Shown: positions 45,870-54,063 of the stretch, piece by piece | How positions within the stretch are numbered: the first letter of the stretch is position 1 | Layout of the letters: every line of letters starts with the position of its first letter | Assembly: GCF_008806595.1 (NCBI RefSeq) | Contig: NZ_VZRB01000003.1 | Span: forward strand, 186,001-250,000 | Reading direction: 5' to 3' | DNA: 64,000 nucleotides | DNA from: Streptomyces luteolifulvus | GTDB taxonomy: Bacteria > Actinomycetota > Actinomycetes > Streptomycetales > Streptomycetaceae | The notes under the pieces: generated by a model | Seen by the model: only the letters and a program-made list of their open reading frames with translations | The model's database searches: none | Told to the model about the DNA's origin: nothing | Translations under genes and position numbers: made by a program

Positions 45870-46132
45870 TTATCCACAGGCCATGTGGACGACGGCCCCG
45901 ATGCTGTGGAGAACTCGGCAAAACCTGTGCACGGCACGGTGGACAGGCCTGTGAACAAGCCCTCGCCTCCTTGACGCAACGCTCCATGACCTGCAGGTTT
46001 CCCATCCACCGGCTGTGCAGAAGAAAAACTTCCCCACGCGGATCAAGATCTCTTCGAACAACGCAGGGCGACACGCAGCCCGAGACAGGAAGTAAGGGGT
46101 GCAGGTAATTTGTATCTCTTACCTGTGGACGA
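45870..46132. other. DnaA-box cluster between dnaB and the MATE gene
   Basis: TTATCCACA lies at 45870-45878 (plus). One-mismatch boxes lie on the minus strand at 45884-45892 (TCGTCCACA), 45905-45913 (TTCTCCACA), 45950-45958 (TTGTTCACA) and 46124-46132 (TCGTCCACA). The 461-bp gap 45686-46146 has no gene. The last box sits one base before the -10 box of the MATE promoter. By position next to dnaB it may be the counterpart of the S. coelicolor H24 cluster; that is inference. Confidence 0.65.
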
Positions 46133-46133
46133 T

Positions 46134-46139
46134 TAGATT
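46134..46139 (+). promoter_or_regulatory. -10 box of leaderless MATE promoter
   Basis: TAGATT followed by 7 nt and the ATG at 46147. A DnaA-box-like sequence fills the spacer just upstream, so DnaA could repress it. Confidence 0.55.
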
Positions 46140-46146
46140 GATGCTC

Positions 46147-47484
46147 ATGACACAGGCTCCCGCGACCCCCAGGGCCGGCCGTCGACAGCACGACCGTGAG
46201 ATCGTCGCCCTGGCCGTGCCGGCCTTCGGTGCACTCGTCGCCGAGCCGCTCTTCGTCCTGGTCGACAGCGCGATTGTGGGTCATCTCGGCACGGCTCAAC
46301 TCGCGGGGCTCGGCGTCGCCTCGGCCCTCCTCACCACAGCCGTCAGCGTCTTCGTCTTCCTCGCCTACGCCACCACGGCGGCCGTCGCCCGCCGAGTCGG
46401 CGCCGGCGATCTCGGGGCCGCCATCCGCCAGGGCATGGACGGCATCTGGCTGGCGTTGCTGCTGGGCGCCGCCGTCATCGTCGTCGTCCTGCCCACCGCA
46501 CCCGCGCTCGTGGAGCTTTTCGGCGCTTCGGAAACGGCAGCCCCGTACGCGACCACCTATCTGCGGATCTCGGCGATCGGCATACCGGCCATGCTCGTCG
46601 TACTCGCCGCGACCGGCGTTCTGCGCGGGCTTCAGAACACGAAGACCCCCCTCTATGTCGCCGTTGGTGGCTTCGTCGCCAACGGTGCTCTCAACGCGGG
46701 CCTCGTCTACGGCGTCGGCCTGGGCATCGCCGGCTCGGCCTGGGGCACCGTCCTCGCCCAGTGCGGCATGGCCGCCGTGTATCTCACGGTGGTCGTTCAC
46801 GGAGCCCGCAGGCACGGTGCCTCGCTGCGCCCCGACATGGCCGGGATCAGGGCCTCCGCCCAGGCCGGTGTGCCGCTTCTGGTGCGCACCCTGTCGCTGC
46901 GGGCGATCCTTATGATCGCCACGGCCGTGGCGGCCCGCCTCGGCGACGCCGACATCGCGGCCCACCAGATCATTCTGTCGCTGTGGAGCCTGCTCGCCTT
47001 CGCCCTCGACGCCATCGCCATCGCCGGGCAGGCCATTATCGGGCGCTATCTCGGTGCCGACGACCCCCAGGGCGCCCGTGACGCCTGCCGGCGCATGGTG
47101 GAGTGGGGCATCGCAGCCGGTGTCGCTCTCGCTTTCCTCGTGGTGATCAGCAGGCCGCTCTTCCTGCCGCTGTTCACCAGTGACGGTGTCGTCAAGGACA
47201 CGGCACTGCCCGCCCTGCTCATGGTGGCGCTTGCCCAGCCGATCTGCGGAGTGGTCTTCGTGCTGGACGGTGTGCTGATGGGAGCGGGCGACGGACCGTA
47301 CCTCGCCTGGGCGATGGTGCTCACCCTGGCGGTCTTCGCTCCCGTCGCCTTGCTCGTCCCCGCACTCGGCGGCGGCCTCACGGCGCTCTGGGGGGCAATG
47401 ACGCTGATGATGACGGTCCGCATGCTGACGCTCTGGCTGCGCGCCCGCTCGGGCCGGTGGATAGTCACCGGTGCGACACGCTGA
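46147..47484 (+). CDS. MATE-family (DinF-like) multidrug/metabolite exporter
   Basis: The 445-residue membrane protein has about 12 spans in two similar halves. PAFGALVAEPLFVLVDSAIVGHLGT at the N-terminus (key residues P..E..VD..VG) and LRGLQNTKTPLYVA at the end of the first half are typical of the DinF branch, as is DADIAAHQII in the second. It exports cations or toxic metabolites using a sodium or proton gradient; the substrate is unknown. The ATG start is set by the leaderless -10. The stop is 2 bp before the first of two parS sites. Confidence 0.9.
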   Translation: MTQAPATPRAGRRQHDREIVALAVPAFGALVAEPLFVLVDSAIVGHLGTAQLAGLGVASALLTTAVSVFVFLAYATTAAVARRVGAGDLGAAIRQGMDGIWLALLLGAAVIVVVLPTAPALVELFGASETAAPYATTYLRISAIGIPAMLVVLAATGVLRGLQNTKTPLYVAVGGFVANGALNAGLVYGVGLGIAGSAWGTVLAQCGMAAVYLTVVVHGARRHGASLRPDMAGIRASAQAGVPLLVRTLSLRAILMIATAVAARLGDADIAAHQIILSLWSLLAFALDAIAIAGQAIIGRYLGADDPQGARDACRRMVEWGIAAGVALAFLVVISRPLFLPLFTSDGVVKDTALPALLMVALAQPICGVVFVLDGVLMGAGDGPYLAWAMVLTLAVFAPVALLVPALGGGLTALWGAMTLMMTVRMLTLWLRARSGRWIVTGATR

Positions 47485-47486
47485 CC

Positions 47487-47500
47487 GTTTCACGTGGAAC
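47487..47500. other. parS-like site (one core mismatch), first of a pair
   Basis: GTTTCACGTGGAAC starts 2 bp after the MATE stop codon and 4 bp before a perfect parS core. The pair could bind two ParB dimers side by side. Confidence 0.6.
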
Positions 47501-47504
47501 CGTC

Positions 47505-47518
47505 GTTTCACGTGAAAC
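47505..47518. other. parS site (perfect 14-bp core), second of a pair
   Basis: GTTTCACGTGAAAC, 18 bp centre-to-centre from the preceding parS-like site. A third half-site, CACGTGAAACA, follows at 47528-47538. Confidence 0.88.
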
Positions 47519-47541
47519 ACAGGAGAACACGTGAAACACAG

Positions 47542-47579
47542 GAGAAGGGGCCGCACCCCAGCGGGTGCGGCCCCTTCTC
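47542..47579. terminator. strong hairpin terminator after rplI
   Basis: A perfect 17-bp stem (arms 47542-47558 and 47563-47579, beginning GAGAAGGGGCC) has a 4-nt loop. It lies 27 bp beyond the rplI stop on the minus strand and 58 bp beyond the MATE stop, so it can serve both converging transcripts. Confidence 0.9.
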
Positions 47580-47605
47580 TCAGCTGTTCAAGCCGAGCGC
47601 AGCGA

Positions 47606-48052
47606 TCAGGCCGCGACGACCTCGATGTTGACCTTGGCGGCAACCTCGGGGTGCAGACGCACGGACGTCTCGTGGGCGCCCAGGGTCTTGATCGGAGCGG
47701 CCAGCTCGATGCGGCGCTTGTCGACCTCGGGGCCACCGGAAGCCTTGATCGCGGACGCGATGTCGGCCGGGGTGACGGAACCGAAGAGACGACCGGCGTC
47801 GCCCGAACGAACAGCCAGACGGACCTTGACGCCCTCGAGCTGGGCCTTTACAGCGTTGGCCTGCTCGATGGTCTGGATCTCGTGGATCTTGCGAGCACGA
47901 CGGATCTGCTCGACATCCTTCTCGCCGCCCTTGGTCCAGCGGATCGCGAACTTCCGCGGGATCAGGTAGTTGCGAGCGTAGCCGTCCTTGACGTCGACGA
48001 CGTCGCCGGCGGCACCGAGGCCGGAGACCTCGTGGGTGAGGATGATCTTCAT
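47606..48052 (-). CDS. rplI: 50S ribosomal protein L9 (bL9)
   Basis: The 148-residue protein has the normal bL9 length and binds 23S rRNA near the L1 stalk. The N-terminal domain [19 protein letters not shown] with [13 protein letters not shown] is the classic signature, followed by the long connecting helix and a C-terminal domain ([16 protein letters not shown]). It is the last gene of rpsF-ssb-rpsR-rplI, 18 bp after rpsR, followed by a strong terminator. Confidence 0.98.
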   Translation of the reverse strand: MKIILTHEVSGLGAAGDVVDVKDGYARNYLIPRKFAIRWTKGGEKDVEQIRRARKIHEIQTIEQANAVKAQLEGVKVRLAVRSGDAGRLFGSVTPADIASAIKASGGPEVDKRRIELAAPIKTLGAHETSVRLHPEVAAKVNIEVVAA

Positions 48053-48070
48053 GAGTCGGTCACCCTTCCC

Positions 48071-48307
48071 TTAGCGCGCGGTGGACGTGTAGGGCAGCAG
48101 CGCCATCTCACGGCTGTTCTTGACGGCCGTGGCGACGTCACGCTGGTGCTGCGTGCAGTTGCCGGTCACGCGACGGGCACGGATCTTGCCGCGGTCGGAA
48201 ATGAACTTCCGCAGCATGTTCGTGTCCTTGTAGTCCACGTACGTGACCTTGTCCTTGCAGAAAGCGCAGACCTTCTTCTTCGGCTTGCGCACAGGCGGCT
48301 TCGCCAT
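48071..48307 (-). CDS. rpsR: 30S ribosomal protein S18 (bS18)
   Basis: The 78-residue protein pairs with S6 in the 30S platform. [19 protein letters not shown] at the N-terminus has a CXXC pair, indicating the zinc-type (C+) form, although only two cysteines are visible. The core [20 protein letters not shown] is conserved. Streptomyces often keep a second zinc-free S18 elsewhere. It lies 44 bp after ssb and 18 bp before rplI. Confidence 0.97.
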   Translation of the reverse strand: MAKPPVRKPKKKVCAFCKDKVTYVDYKDTNMLRKFISDRGKIRARRVTGNCTQHQRDVATAVKNSREMALLPYTSTAR

Positions 48308-48351
48308 GGTGTTTCTCCTGTGTGATCAAGAAGTATGGGTACGAACCCGCC

Positions 48352-48945
48352 CTAGAAGGGGGGCTCGTCCGAGTAGCCGCCGCCACCGCCGCTGCCGCTG
48401 CCGCTGCCGGAGTTTCCACCCCAGCCGCCACCGCCGCCCTGGCCGCCACCGGCGGGAGCGCCGGTCGCCCACGGGTCGTCGGCGGGAGCACCGCCGCCCT
48501 GCTGGCCGCCACCGGGGCCACCGCCCCAGCCGCCGCCGCCCTGGCCGCCACCGCCGCCGTACCCACCCTGGCCACCGCGGCCGGTGGTCTTGGTGACCTT
48601 GGCCGTGGCGTTGCGCAGGCTGGCGCCGACTTCCTCGACGTCCAGCTCGTAGACCGTGCGCTTGACGCCCTCACGGTCCTCGTAGGACCGCTGCTTCAGC
48701 CGGCCCTGCACGATGACGCGCATGCCTCGCTGGAGCGACTCGGCGACGTTCTCAGCCGCCTGACGCCAGACCGAGCAGGTCAGGAACAGGCTCTCGCCGT
48801 CCTTCCACTCGTTCGTCTGACGGTCGAAGGTGCGGGGGGTGGACGCGACGCGGAACTTCGCGACCGCCGCACCGGAGGGGGTGAAGCGCAGCTCGGGGTC
48901 GTCGACAAGATTGCCGACGACCGTGATGACGGTCTCGCCTGCCAT
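48352..48945 (-). CDS. ssb: single-stranded DNA-binding protein
   Basis: The 197-residue protein has an N-terminal OB-fold (about residues 1-110; [21 protein letters not shown]). A long Gly/Gln-rich linker with GGYGGG-type repeats and the acidic tip DEPPF follow; the tip binds replication and repair partners. It coats single-stranded DNA at forks. Placement between rpsF and rpsR is the usual bacterial arrangement. Streptomyces carry a second ssb (ssbB) elsewhere; this one corresponds to the essential ssbA. Confidence 0.97.
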   Translation of the reverse strand: MAGETVITVVGNLVDDPELRFTPSGAAVAKFRVASTPRTFDRQTNEWKDGESLFLTCSVWRQAAENVAESLQRGMRVIVQGRLKQRSYEDREGVKRTVYELDVEEVGASLRNATAKVTKTTGRGGQGGYGGGGGQGGGGWGGGPGGGQQGGGAPADDPWATGAPAGGGQGGGGGWGGNSGSGSGSGGGGGYSDEPPF

Positions 48946-49023
48946 GGGGGAACCTCTCGGCGGGTTTGCTGCTGGCTGCTTGTTGCTGCTACTCGAATCC
49001 CGGGATCAGCTGAGCGGGAGAGC

Positions 49024-49314
49024 TCAGTGGGTCTCGGGGCGGAGGACCTTGGTCCGGAGGACCGACTCGTTCAGGTTCATCTGGCGGTCGAGCTCCTTGA
49101 CGACCGCAGGCTCGGCCTGCAGGTCGATGACCGAGTAGATGCCCTCGGGCTTCTTCTTGATCTCGTACGCGAGACGACGACGGCCCCAGGTGTCGACCTT
49201 CTCCACCTTTCCGTTGCCCTCACGGACGACGGAGAGGAAGTTCTCGATCAGCGGGGAGACAGCGCGCTCCTCGAGATCGGGGTCGAGGATGACCATCACC
49301 TCGTAGTGACGCAT
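49024..49314 (-). CDS. rpsF: 30S ribosomal protein S6 (bS6)
   Basis: The 96-residue protein begins [19 protein letters not shown], the standard bS6 start, and has [20 protein letters not shown]. It binds S18 and 16S rRNA. The ATG follows an excellent AAAGGAGGTGG ribosome-binding site; longer upstream frame is not conserved. It is the first gene of the four-gene operon, with 78 bp to ssb. Confidence 0.98.
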   Translation of the reverse strand: MRHYEVMVILDPDLEERAVSPLIENFLSVVREGNGKVEKVDTWGRRRLAYEIKKKPEGIYSVIDLQAEPAVVKELDRQMNLNESVLRTKVLRPETH

Positions 49315-49343
49315 GTGGAACCCACCTCCTTTGGACTCAGCGG

Positions 49344-49360
49344 CCACGGTCGTTCCGTGG
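49344..49360 (-). promoter_or_regulatory. hairpin in the rpsF leader
   Basis: A 6-bp stem (CCACGG/CCGTGG) with a 5-nt loop lies 11 nt before the rpsF ribosome-binding site. In many bacteria the S6-S18 complex binds the rpsF leader to control it. This hairpin is a candidate for that role, but I cannot confirm the conserved CCG contacts. The remainder of 49315-49578 shows nothing else. Confidence 0.3.
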
Positions 49361-49578
49361 CAGGAGGGTTGTGATGCGTACGCAACGGTATCGGCCGCCA
49401 CTGACAATCGGGGGCTCCTCGCGGGATCCCCTGCCGTGACGTGGGCAGACACCGGTGCAGACGGTACAGAGTACCCGCACACCCGCTTCCGGTTGAAATC
49501 AGGCCTCGGGGGCCGTCAATCTGTACGCATCGGGTGTGTATGGCGCTACGATGCGCCGACTTCCGCAGGAGGTGCCCT

Positions 49579-49893
49579 ATGGCACAGGCAATGCGACCCA
49601 ACACGGCCGGAGGCCTTTTCGCCACGGACGGCCGTCCCCACCCCCTCCAGGACGCCCTGCTCGCGGTGACCCTGGTGCTCGGAGTGACGGCCTTCATCAC
49701 GGCGATGTTCGACAGCCTGCACCTGGTCAGCTCGTGGACCGGCCTGGTGGGGGTCTTCACCGGCGCATACGGCCAGTGGATCTCGGTGACGACCCGCGAG
49801 CGCTTCGGGCTCATCCTGGGTCTCGGCGCCTCCGCGTTCGGCTTCTTCCTCGGTATGTCGAACGGCGGCCTCTTCGGCGGACTCATCGGCTGA
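49579..49893 (+). CDS. small membrane protein of unknown function
   Basis: The 104-residue protein starts MAQAMRPNTAGGLFATDGRP after an AGGAGG ribosome-binding site. Three hydrophobic spans follow (about residues 25-45, 52-68 and 76-100). The pattern TGAYGQWISVTTRERF between spans 2 and 3 is conserved-looking. I do not recognise a named family. It is monocistronic and ends 45 bp before a hairpin terminator. Confidence 0.75.
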   Translation: MAQAMRPNTAGGLFATDGRPHPLQDALLAVTLVLGVTAFITAMFDSLHLVSSWTGLVGVFTGAYGQWISVTTRERFGLILGLGASAFGFFLGMSNGGLFGGLIG

Positions 49894-49938
49894 CGCCTCG
49901 GACACACTCCCAGAACACCGCACAAGGCACCACAGAAG

Positions 49939-49965
49939 CGCCCCGGCGGCCAACAGGCCGGGGCG
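49939..49965 (+). terminator. hairpin terminator
   Basis: A perfect 9-bp stem CGCCCCGGC/GCCGGGGCG with a 9-nt loop lies between the small membrane protein gene and femX, ending the former transcript. Confidence 0.65.
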
Positions 49966-50072
49966 AAGCTGCCGTACGCCCATTCGGGGCGCTCGCAAGG
50001 CGCAGTAGGCTTCGGCGCGAGAGCCGGAGCCCCTGAACCCATGGGGACACACCAGCCCGAGGAGCGCCCCGA

Positions 50073-51194
50073 ATGAGCCTGACCCTGAGGACCATCAGTC
50101 GCGAGCAGCATCTGGCGTACATCCAGAGCCTGCCTGCGGCGAGTCACATGCAGGTTCCGGCCTGGGCCGATGTCAAGGCGGAGTGGCGCTCCGAGAGCCT
50201 CGGCTGGTTCGACGGCCGCACCGGCGAGATGGTCGGCGCGGGGCTGGTCCTCTACCGGCAGCTGCCCAAGATCAAGCGCTACCTCGCTTATCTCCCCGAG
50301 GGCCCGGTCATCAACTGGTTCGCGCCAAATCTGAACGACTGGCTGGAACCGATGCTCGCCCACCTCAAGCAGCAAGGCGCCTTCTCGGTGAAGATGGGCC
50401 CGCCGGTGATCATCCGGCGCTGGGAGGCCGGCTCCATCAAGCAGGGCATCCAGAACCCGGACGTGAAGCGTCTGCGGGACATCGAGGCCGACTTCATCGA
50501 GCCGCGCGCCTTCGAGGTCGCCGACAAGCTGCGCCGGATGGGTTGGCAGCAGGGCGAGGACGGCGGCGCCGGCTTCGGCGACGTACAGCCCCGCTATGTC
50601 TTCCAGGTGCCGCTGGCCAACCGGTCCCTGGAAGAGGTCCACAAGAACTTCAACCAGCTGTGGCGCCGCAACATCAAGAAGGCCGAGAAGGCCGGTGTCG
50701 AGGTCGTCCAGGGCGGTTACCAGGACCTCGAGGAATGGCAGCGGCTGTACGAGATCACGGCGGTGCGCGACCACTTCCGGCCCCGTCCGCTGTCGTACTT
50801 CCAGCGCATGTGGACGGCCCTCAACACCGAGGACCCCAACCGGATGCGGCTGTACTTCGCCCGGCACAACGGCGTGAACCTTTCGGCGGCAACGATGCTG
50901 GTCGTGGGCGGGCACGTCTGGTACTCCTACGGTGCCTCCGACAACATCGGCCGTGAGGTCCGGCCCTCGAACGCGATGCAGTGGCGGATGCTGCGCGACG
51001 CCTACGCGCTCGGCGCGACGGTCTACGACCTGCGCGGCATCTCCGACTCGCTGGACGAGACGGACCACCTCTTCGGTCTGATCCAGTTCAAGGTGGGCAC
51101 GGGCGGCCAGGCTGCCGAGTACCTCGGCGAGTGGGACTTCCCGCTCAACAAGCTGCTCCACAAGGCGCTCGACATCTACATGTCGCGCCGCTGA
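50073..51194 (+). CDS. femX: FemX-type peptidoglycan bridge aminoacyltransferase
   Basis: The 373-residue protein adds the first (glycine) residue of the interpeptide bridge to lipid II, using aminoacyl-tRNA as donor. It has two GNAT-like folds: VPAWADVKAEWRSESLGWF near residue 28 and WRRNIKKAEKAGVEVVQG near 200 (FemABX core), and the LIQFKVGTGGQAAEYLGEWD segment near the C-terminus (as its central part GTGGQAAEYLGEWD). S. coelicolor FemX (SCO3904) is reported as essential. GAGGAGCG lies about 10 nt before the ATG. An alanine-racemase-like gene follows. Confidence 0.93.
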   Translation: MSLTLRTISREQHLAYIQSLPAASHMQVPAWADVKAEWRSESLGWFDGRTGEMVGAGLVLYRQLPKIKRYLAYLPEGPVINWFAPNLNDWLEPMLAHLKQQGAFSVKMGPPVIIRRWEAGSIKQGIQNPDVKRLRDIEADFIEPRAFEVADKLRRMGWQQGEDGGAGFGDVQPRYVFQVPLANRSLEEVHKNFNQLWRRNIKKAEKAGVEVVQGGYQDLEEWQRLYEITAVRDHFRPRPLSYFQRMWTALNTEDPNRMRLYFARHNGVNLSAATMLVVGGHVWYSYGASDNIGREVRPSNAMQWRMLRDAYALGATVYDLRGISDSLDETDHLFGLIQFKVGTGGQAAEYLGEWDFPLNKLLHKALDIYMSRR

Positions 51195-51286
51195 TCCCGC
51201 ATTCTTTGCTTCGATACCTTCGACAACGTCGACAGCTCCCATACCTCTGATACACCGCAGCCACGAGAAAGGTTCCAGGTCCGGCC

Positions 51287-52318
51287 ATGGCGCTCACGCT
51301 CTACGTCGACACCGCGCGCTGGCGGGCGCATCACAAGCACGTGCAGGAGCAGTTCCCGGGGCTCGTCCCGGTCTGCAAGGGCAACGGCTACGGCTTCGGG
51401 CACGAGCGGCTGGCGGAGGAAGCCACACGGCTGGGCTCCGACATCCTCGCCGTCGGCACGACCTACGAGGCCGCGCGCATCAAGGACTGGTTCGGCGGCG
51501 ACCTGCTGGTGCTGACGCCGTACCGGCGGGGCGAGGAGCCCGTACCGCTGCCGGACCGGGTGATCCGGTCGGTGTCGTCGGTGGACGGCGTGTACGGCCT
51601 CGTGGGCGCCCGCGTGGTCATCGAAGTGATGTCGTCGATGAAGCGGCACGGCATCAGCGAGCAGGAACTTCCGCAGCTGCACGCCGCCATAGAGAACGTC
51701 CGCCTCGAAGGCTTCGCGATCCACCTTCCGCTGGACCGTACCGACGGCTCGGACGCCGTCGAGGAGGTCATCGGCTGGATGGACCGGCTGCGCGCTGCCC
51801 GACTGCCGCTGCACACGATGTTCGTCAGCCATCTCAAGGCGGAGGATCTCGCGCGGCTGCAGCAGCAGTTCCCGCAGACCCGCTTCCGCGCTCGCATCGG
51901 CACGCGGCTGTGGCTGGGCGACCACGAGGCCACCGAGTACCGCGGGGCGGTTCTGGACGTCACGCGCGTCGCCAAGGGCGACCGTTTCGGCTACCGGCAG
52001 CAGAAGGCGGCCTCCGACGGCTTCCTGGTGGTCGTGGCGGGCGGTACGTCGCACGGGGTGGGTCTGGAGGCCCCCAAGGCGCTGCACGGCGTCATGCCGC
52101 GCGCCAAGGGCGTCGCCCGCGCCGGTCTCGCGACGGTGAACCGGAACCTTTCCCCGTTCGTCTGGGGCGGCAAGCAGCGCTGGTTCGCCGAACCCCCGCA
52201 CATGCAGGTCTCGATCCTGTTCGTGCCGACGGACGCCCCGGAGCCGAAGGTCGGCGAGGAACTGGTGGCCCATCTGCGGCACACCACCACGCAGTTCGAC
52301 CGGCTCGTCGACCGCTGA
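51287..52318 (+). CDS. alanine-racemase-like PLP barrel protein
   Basis: The 343-residue protein has a fold-type III TIM barrel. The N-terminal CKGNGYGFGH (Lys near residue 30) is the likely PLP-binding site, analogous to KADAYGHG of alanine racemase. IGTRLWLGD near residue 205 and GDRFGYRQ near 232 match later family blocks. It follows femX by 92 bp and is kept with it in streptomycetes, suggesting a part in cell-wall amino acid supply or modification. The PLP-lysine neighbourhood differs from true Alr, so racemase activity is not certain. Confidence 0.8.
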   Translation: MALTLYVDTARWRAHHKHVQEQFPGLVPVCKGNGYGFGHERLAEEATRLGSDILAVGTTYEAARIKDWFGGDLLVLTPYRRGEEPVPLPDRVIRSVSSVDGVYGLVGARVVIEVMSSMKRHGISEQELPQLHAAIENVRLEGFAIHLPLDRTDGSDAVEEVIGWMDRLRAARLPLHTMFVSHLKAEDLARLQQQFPQTRFRARIGTRLWLGDHEATEYRGAVLDVTRVAKGDRFGYRQQKAASDGFLVVVAGGTSHGVGLEAPKALHGVMPRAKGVARAGLATVNRNLSPFVWGGKQRWFAEPPHMQVSILFVPTDAPEPKVGEELVAHLRHTTTQFDRLVDR

Positions 52319-52336
52319 ACAGTCTGAACACAGCCG

Positions 52337-52372
52337 AAAGGCCGTACACGGACCCTCCCGTGTACGGCCTTT
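52337..52372. terminator. strong bidirectional terminator
   Basis: A perfect 15-bp stem (arms 52337-52351 and 52358-52372, starting AAAGGCCGTACACGG) has a 6-nt loop and ends in TTT. It lies 19 bp after the racemase-like stop and 83 bp before the converging glycosyltransferase stop. Confidence 0.9.
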
Positions 52373-52454
52373 GGCGTTTCTCCCGCCTGCGTTGTTCGCT
52401 CACAGCGAACGGGCGCGGACCGGATGAGCAGACCGGGTGAACCCCGGCCGTCTG

Positions 52455-53954
52455 TCAGCCCGGACCGGCGCCGGCCTCCCGGCTGCCCCACTCCACCTGC
52501 GGCCCCCCGAAGTGGGCAGCGTGCCGCGGCGGATGGGCGGCGGGACCGAGGACGAAGACGTCCTCGGCGCCGTCGAGCACTCCGCCCGAGGGGTCGTCGT
52601 CACCGGCCCGGCGCACCACGTCCCGCTCCGGCATGAGGATGTCGCGCACGACGACCGCGCACAGGTACAGCGTCCCGAGCAGATGCACGGCGATGGCCCA
52701 GTGGTAGCCGTCCTGGGGCAGGCCTTTGTGGGCGTCTCCGCTCGTCGTGTACGCCAGATACATCCAGATCCCGAGGAAGTACGCCACCTCGCACGCCTGC
52801 CAGATCAGGAAGTCCCGCCACTTGGGCCGGGCCAGCGCGGCCAGGGGGACCAGCCACAGGACATACTGCGGTGAGTAGACCTTGTTGGTGAGGATGAACG
52901 CCGCGACGATCAGAAAGGCGAGCTGAGCGAACCGGGGCCGGCGCGGCGCGGTCAGTGTGAGCACGGCGATGCCCAGGCAGCACAGGAGGACGAGCAGCGT
53001 GGCGTAGAAGTTGACCGTGTCGGTGCTGAGCGGGTTCTTCGAGTTCTGGGCCATGATCAGCCAGAAGGACCCGAAGTCGACGCCCCTCTCCTGGCTGAAG
53101 GTGTAGAACTTCGACCAGCCGTCGAAGGCGAAGAGCATCACCGGCAGGTTCACCACCAGCCAGGCGACGACCGCAGCGCCCAGGGCCTTTCCGAAGTCCC
53201 GCCACTTCCAGGCCCGCCAGCACAGCACGAACAGCGGGCCGAGCAGGAAGACCGGATAGAGCTTGGCAGCCGTGGCGAGCCCCAGCAGGACACCGAAGGC
53301 GAGGGAGCGGCCCCGCGACCACATCAGCATCGCGGCCGCCGTCAGGGCGACGGCCAGCAGGTCCCAGTTGATGGTCGCGGTCAGCGCGAAGGCGGGCGCC
53401 ACGGCGACCAGCAGTCCGTCCCAGGGCCGCCGGGCGTGTGTGCGGGTCACGCATACGGCGATGACGGCCGCGCACACCATCAGCATCCCGGCATTGACCA
53501 TCCAGTACCACTGCTCCTGGTCCTGGATGCTGCCGCTGCCCGGCGTGAGCCAGGAGGCCACTGCCATGAACACACCGGTCAGCACCGGGTATTCGAGGTA
53601 CTGCATGTCACCGGGCAGCTCGTCGAAGTAGGGAACGCGTCCGTCGGCGAAGCCGCGGCCCTGGTAGAGGTGCGGGATGTCCGAGTAGCAGGCGTGCGTG
53701 TACTGCGAGCTGGCGCCGAAGAACCAGTCACCGTTGTAGCAGGGCGCCTTCTGGACCAGGCCGAGGGCGAACACACCGATCGCCACGAGCGCGACCACCC
53801 GCACGGGAGTCCACCAGGACGTCCCGAGCAGGACATGCCGTCCGATGGGGCCACCGATCAGCTCGCTGCCGTGCGCGGCGACCTCGTCCTCTCTGGTCGG
53901 CCGCACCGGGTCCGTCTCGTGCACGCTCGCTTGCGTCGATTCAGCACTGGGCAT
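52455..53954 (-). CDS. GT87-type polyprenol-dependent glycosyltransferase, membrane
   Basis: The 499-residue membrane protein has about ten spans and belongs to the GT87 (DUF2029) mannosyltransferase-like C-type enzymes. An acidic cytoplasmic N-terminus (~45 residues) precedes the first span. The first external loop has the acidic set YNGDWFFGA and RVPYFDELPGDMQYLEYPV, the likely catalytic region. YSPQYVLWLVPL near residue 400 is a typical family block. It probably transfers a sugar from a polyprenyl donor to an envelope molecule. CAGGAT 7 nt before the ATG indicates a leaderless start. Confidence 0.85.
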   Translation of the reverse strand: MPSAESTQASVHETDPVRPTREDEVAAHGSELIGGPIGRHVLLGTSWWTPVRVVALVAIGVFALGLVQKAPCYNGDWFFGASSQYTHACYSDIPHLYQGRGFADGRVPYFDELPGDMQYLEYPVLTGVFMAVASWLTPGSGSIQDQEQWYWMVNAGMLMVCAAVIAVCVTRTHARRPWDGLLVAVAPAFALTATINWDLLAVALTAAAMLMWSRGRSLAFGVLLGLATAAKLYPVFLLGPLFVLCWRAWKWRDFGKALGAAVVAWLVVNLPVMLFAFDGWSKFYTFSQERGVDFGSFWLIMAQNSKNPLSTDTVNFYATLLVLLCCLGIAVLTLTAPRRPRFAQLAFLIVAAFILTNKVYSPQYVLWLVPLAALARPKWRDFLIWQACEVAYFLGIWMYLAYTTSGDAHKGLPQDGYHWAIAVHLLGTLYLCAVVVRDILMPERDVVRRAGDDDPSGGVLDGAEDVFVLGPAAHPPRHAAHFGGPQVEWGSREAGAGPG

Positions 53955-54024
53955 GTCGCACATCCTGCCGTACGTTCCTGGGAATACGCCGAGGGCCGCC
54001 GCACCTGGTGGATGCGACGGCCCC

Positions 54025-54040
54025 TGTTTCACGTGAAACA
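54025..54040. other. parS site (perfect 16-bp consensus)
   Basis: TGTTTCACGTGAAACA lies between the PBP stop and the glycosyltransferase start, 71 bp upstream of the latter. Confidence 0.92.
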
Positions 54041-54063
54041 CCTCGACGGGTGCAATACGACGA

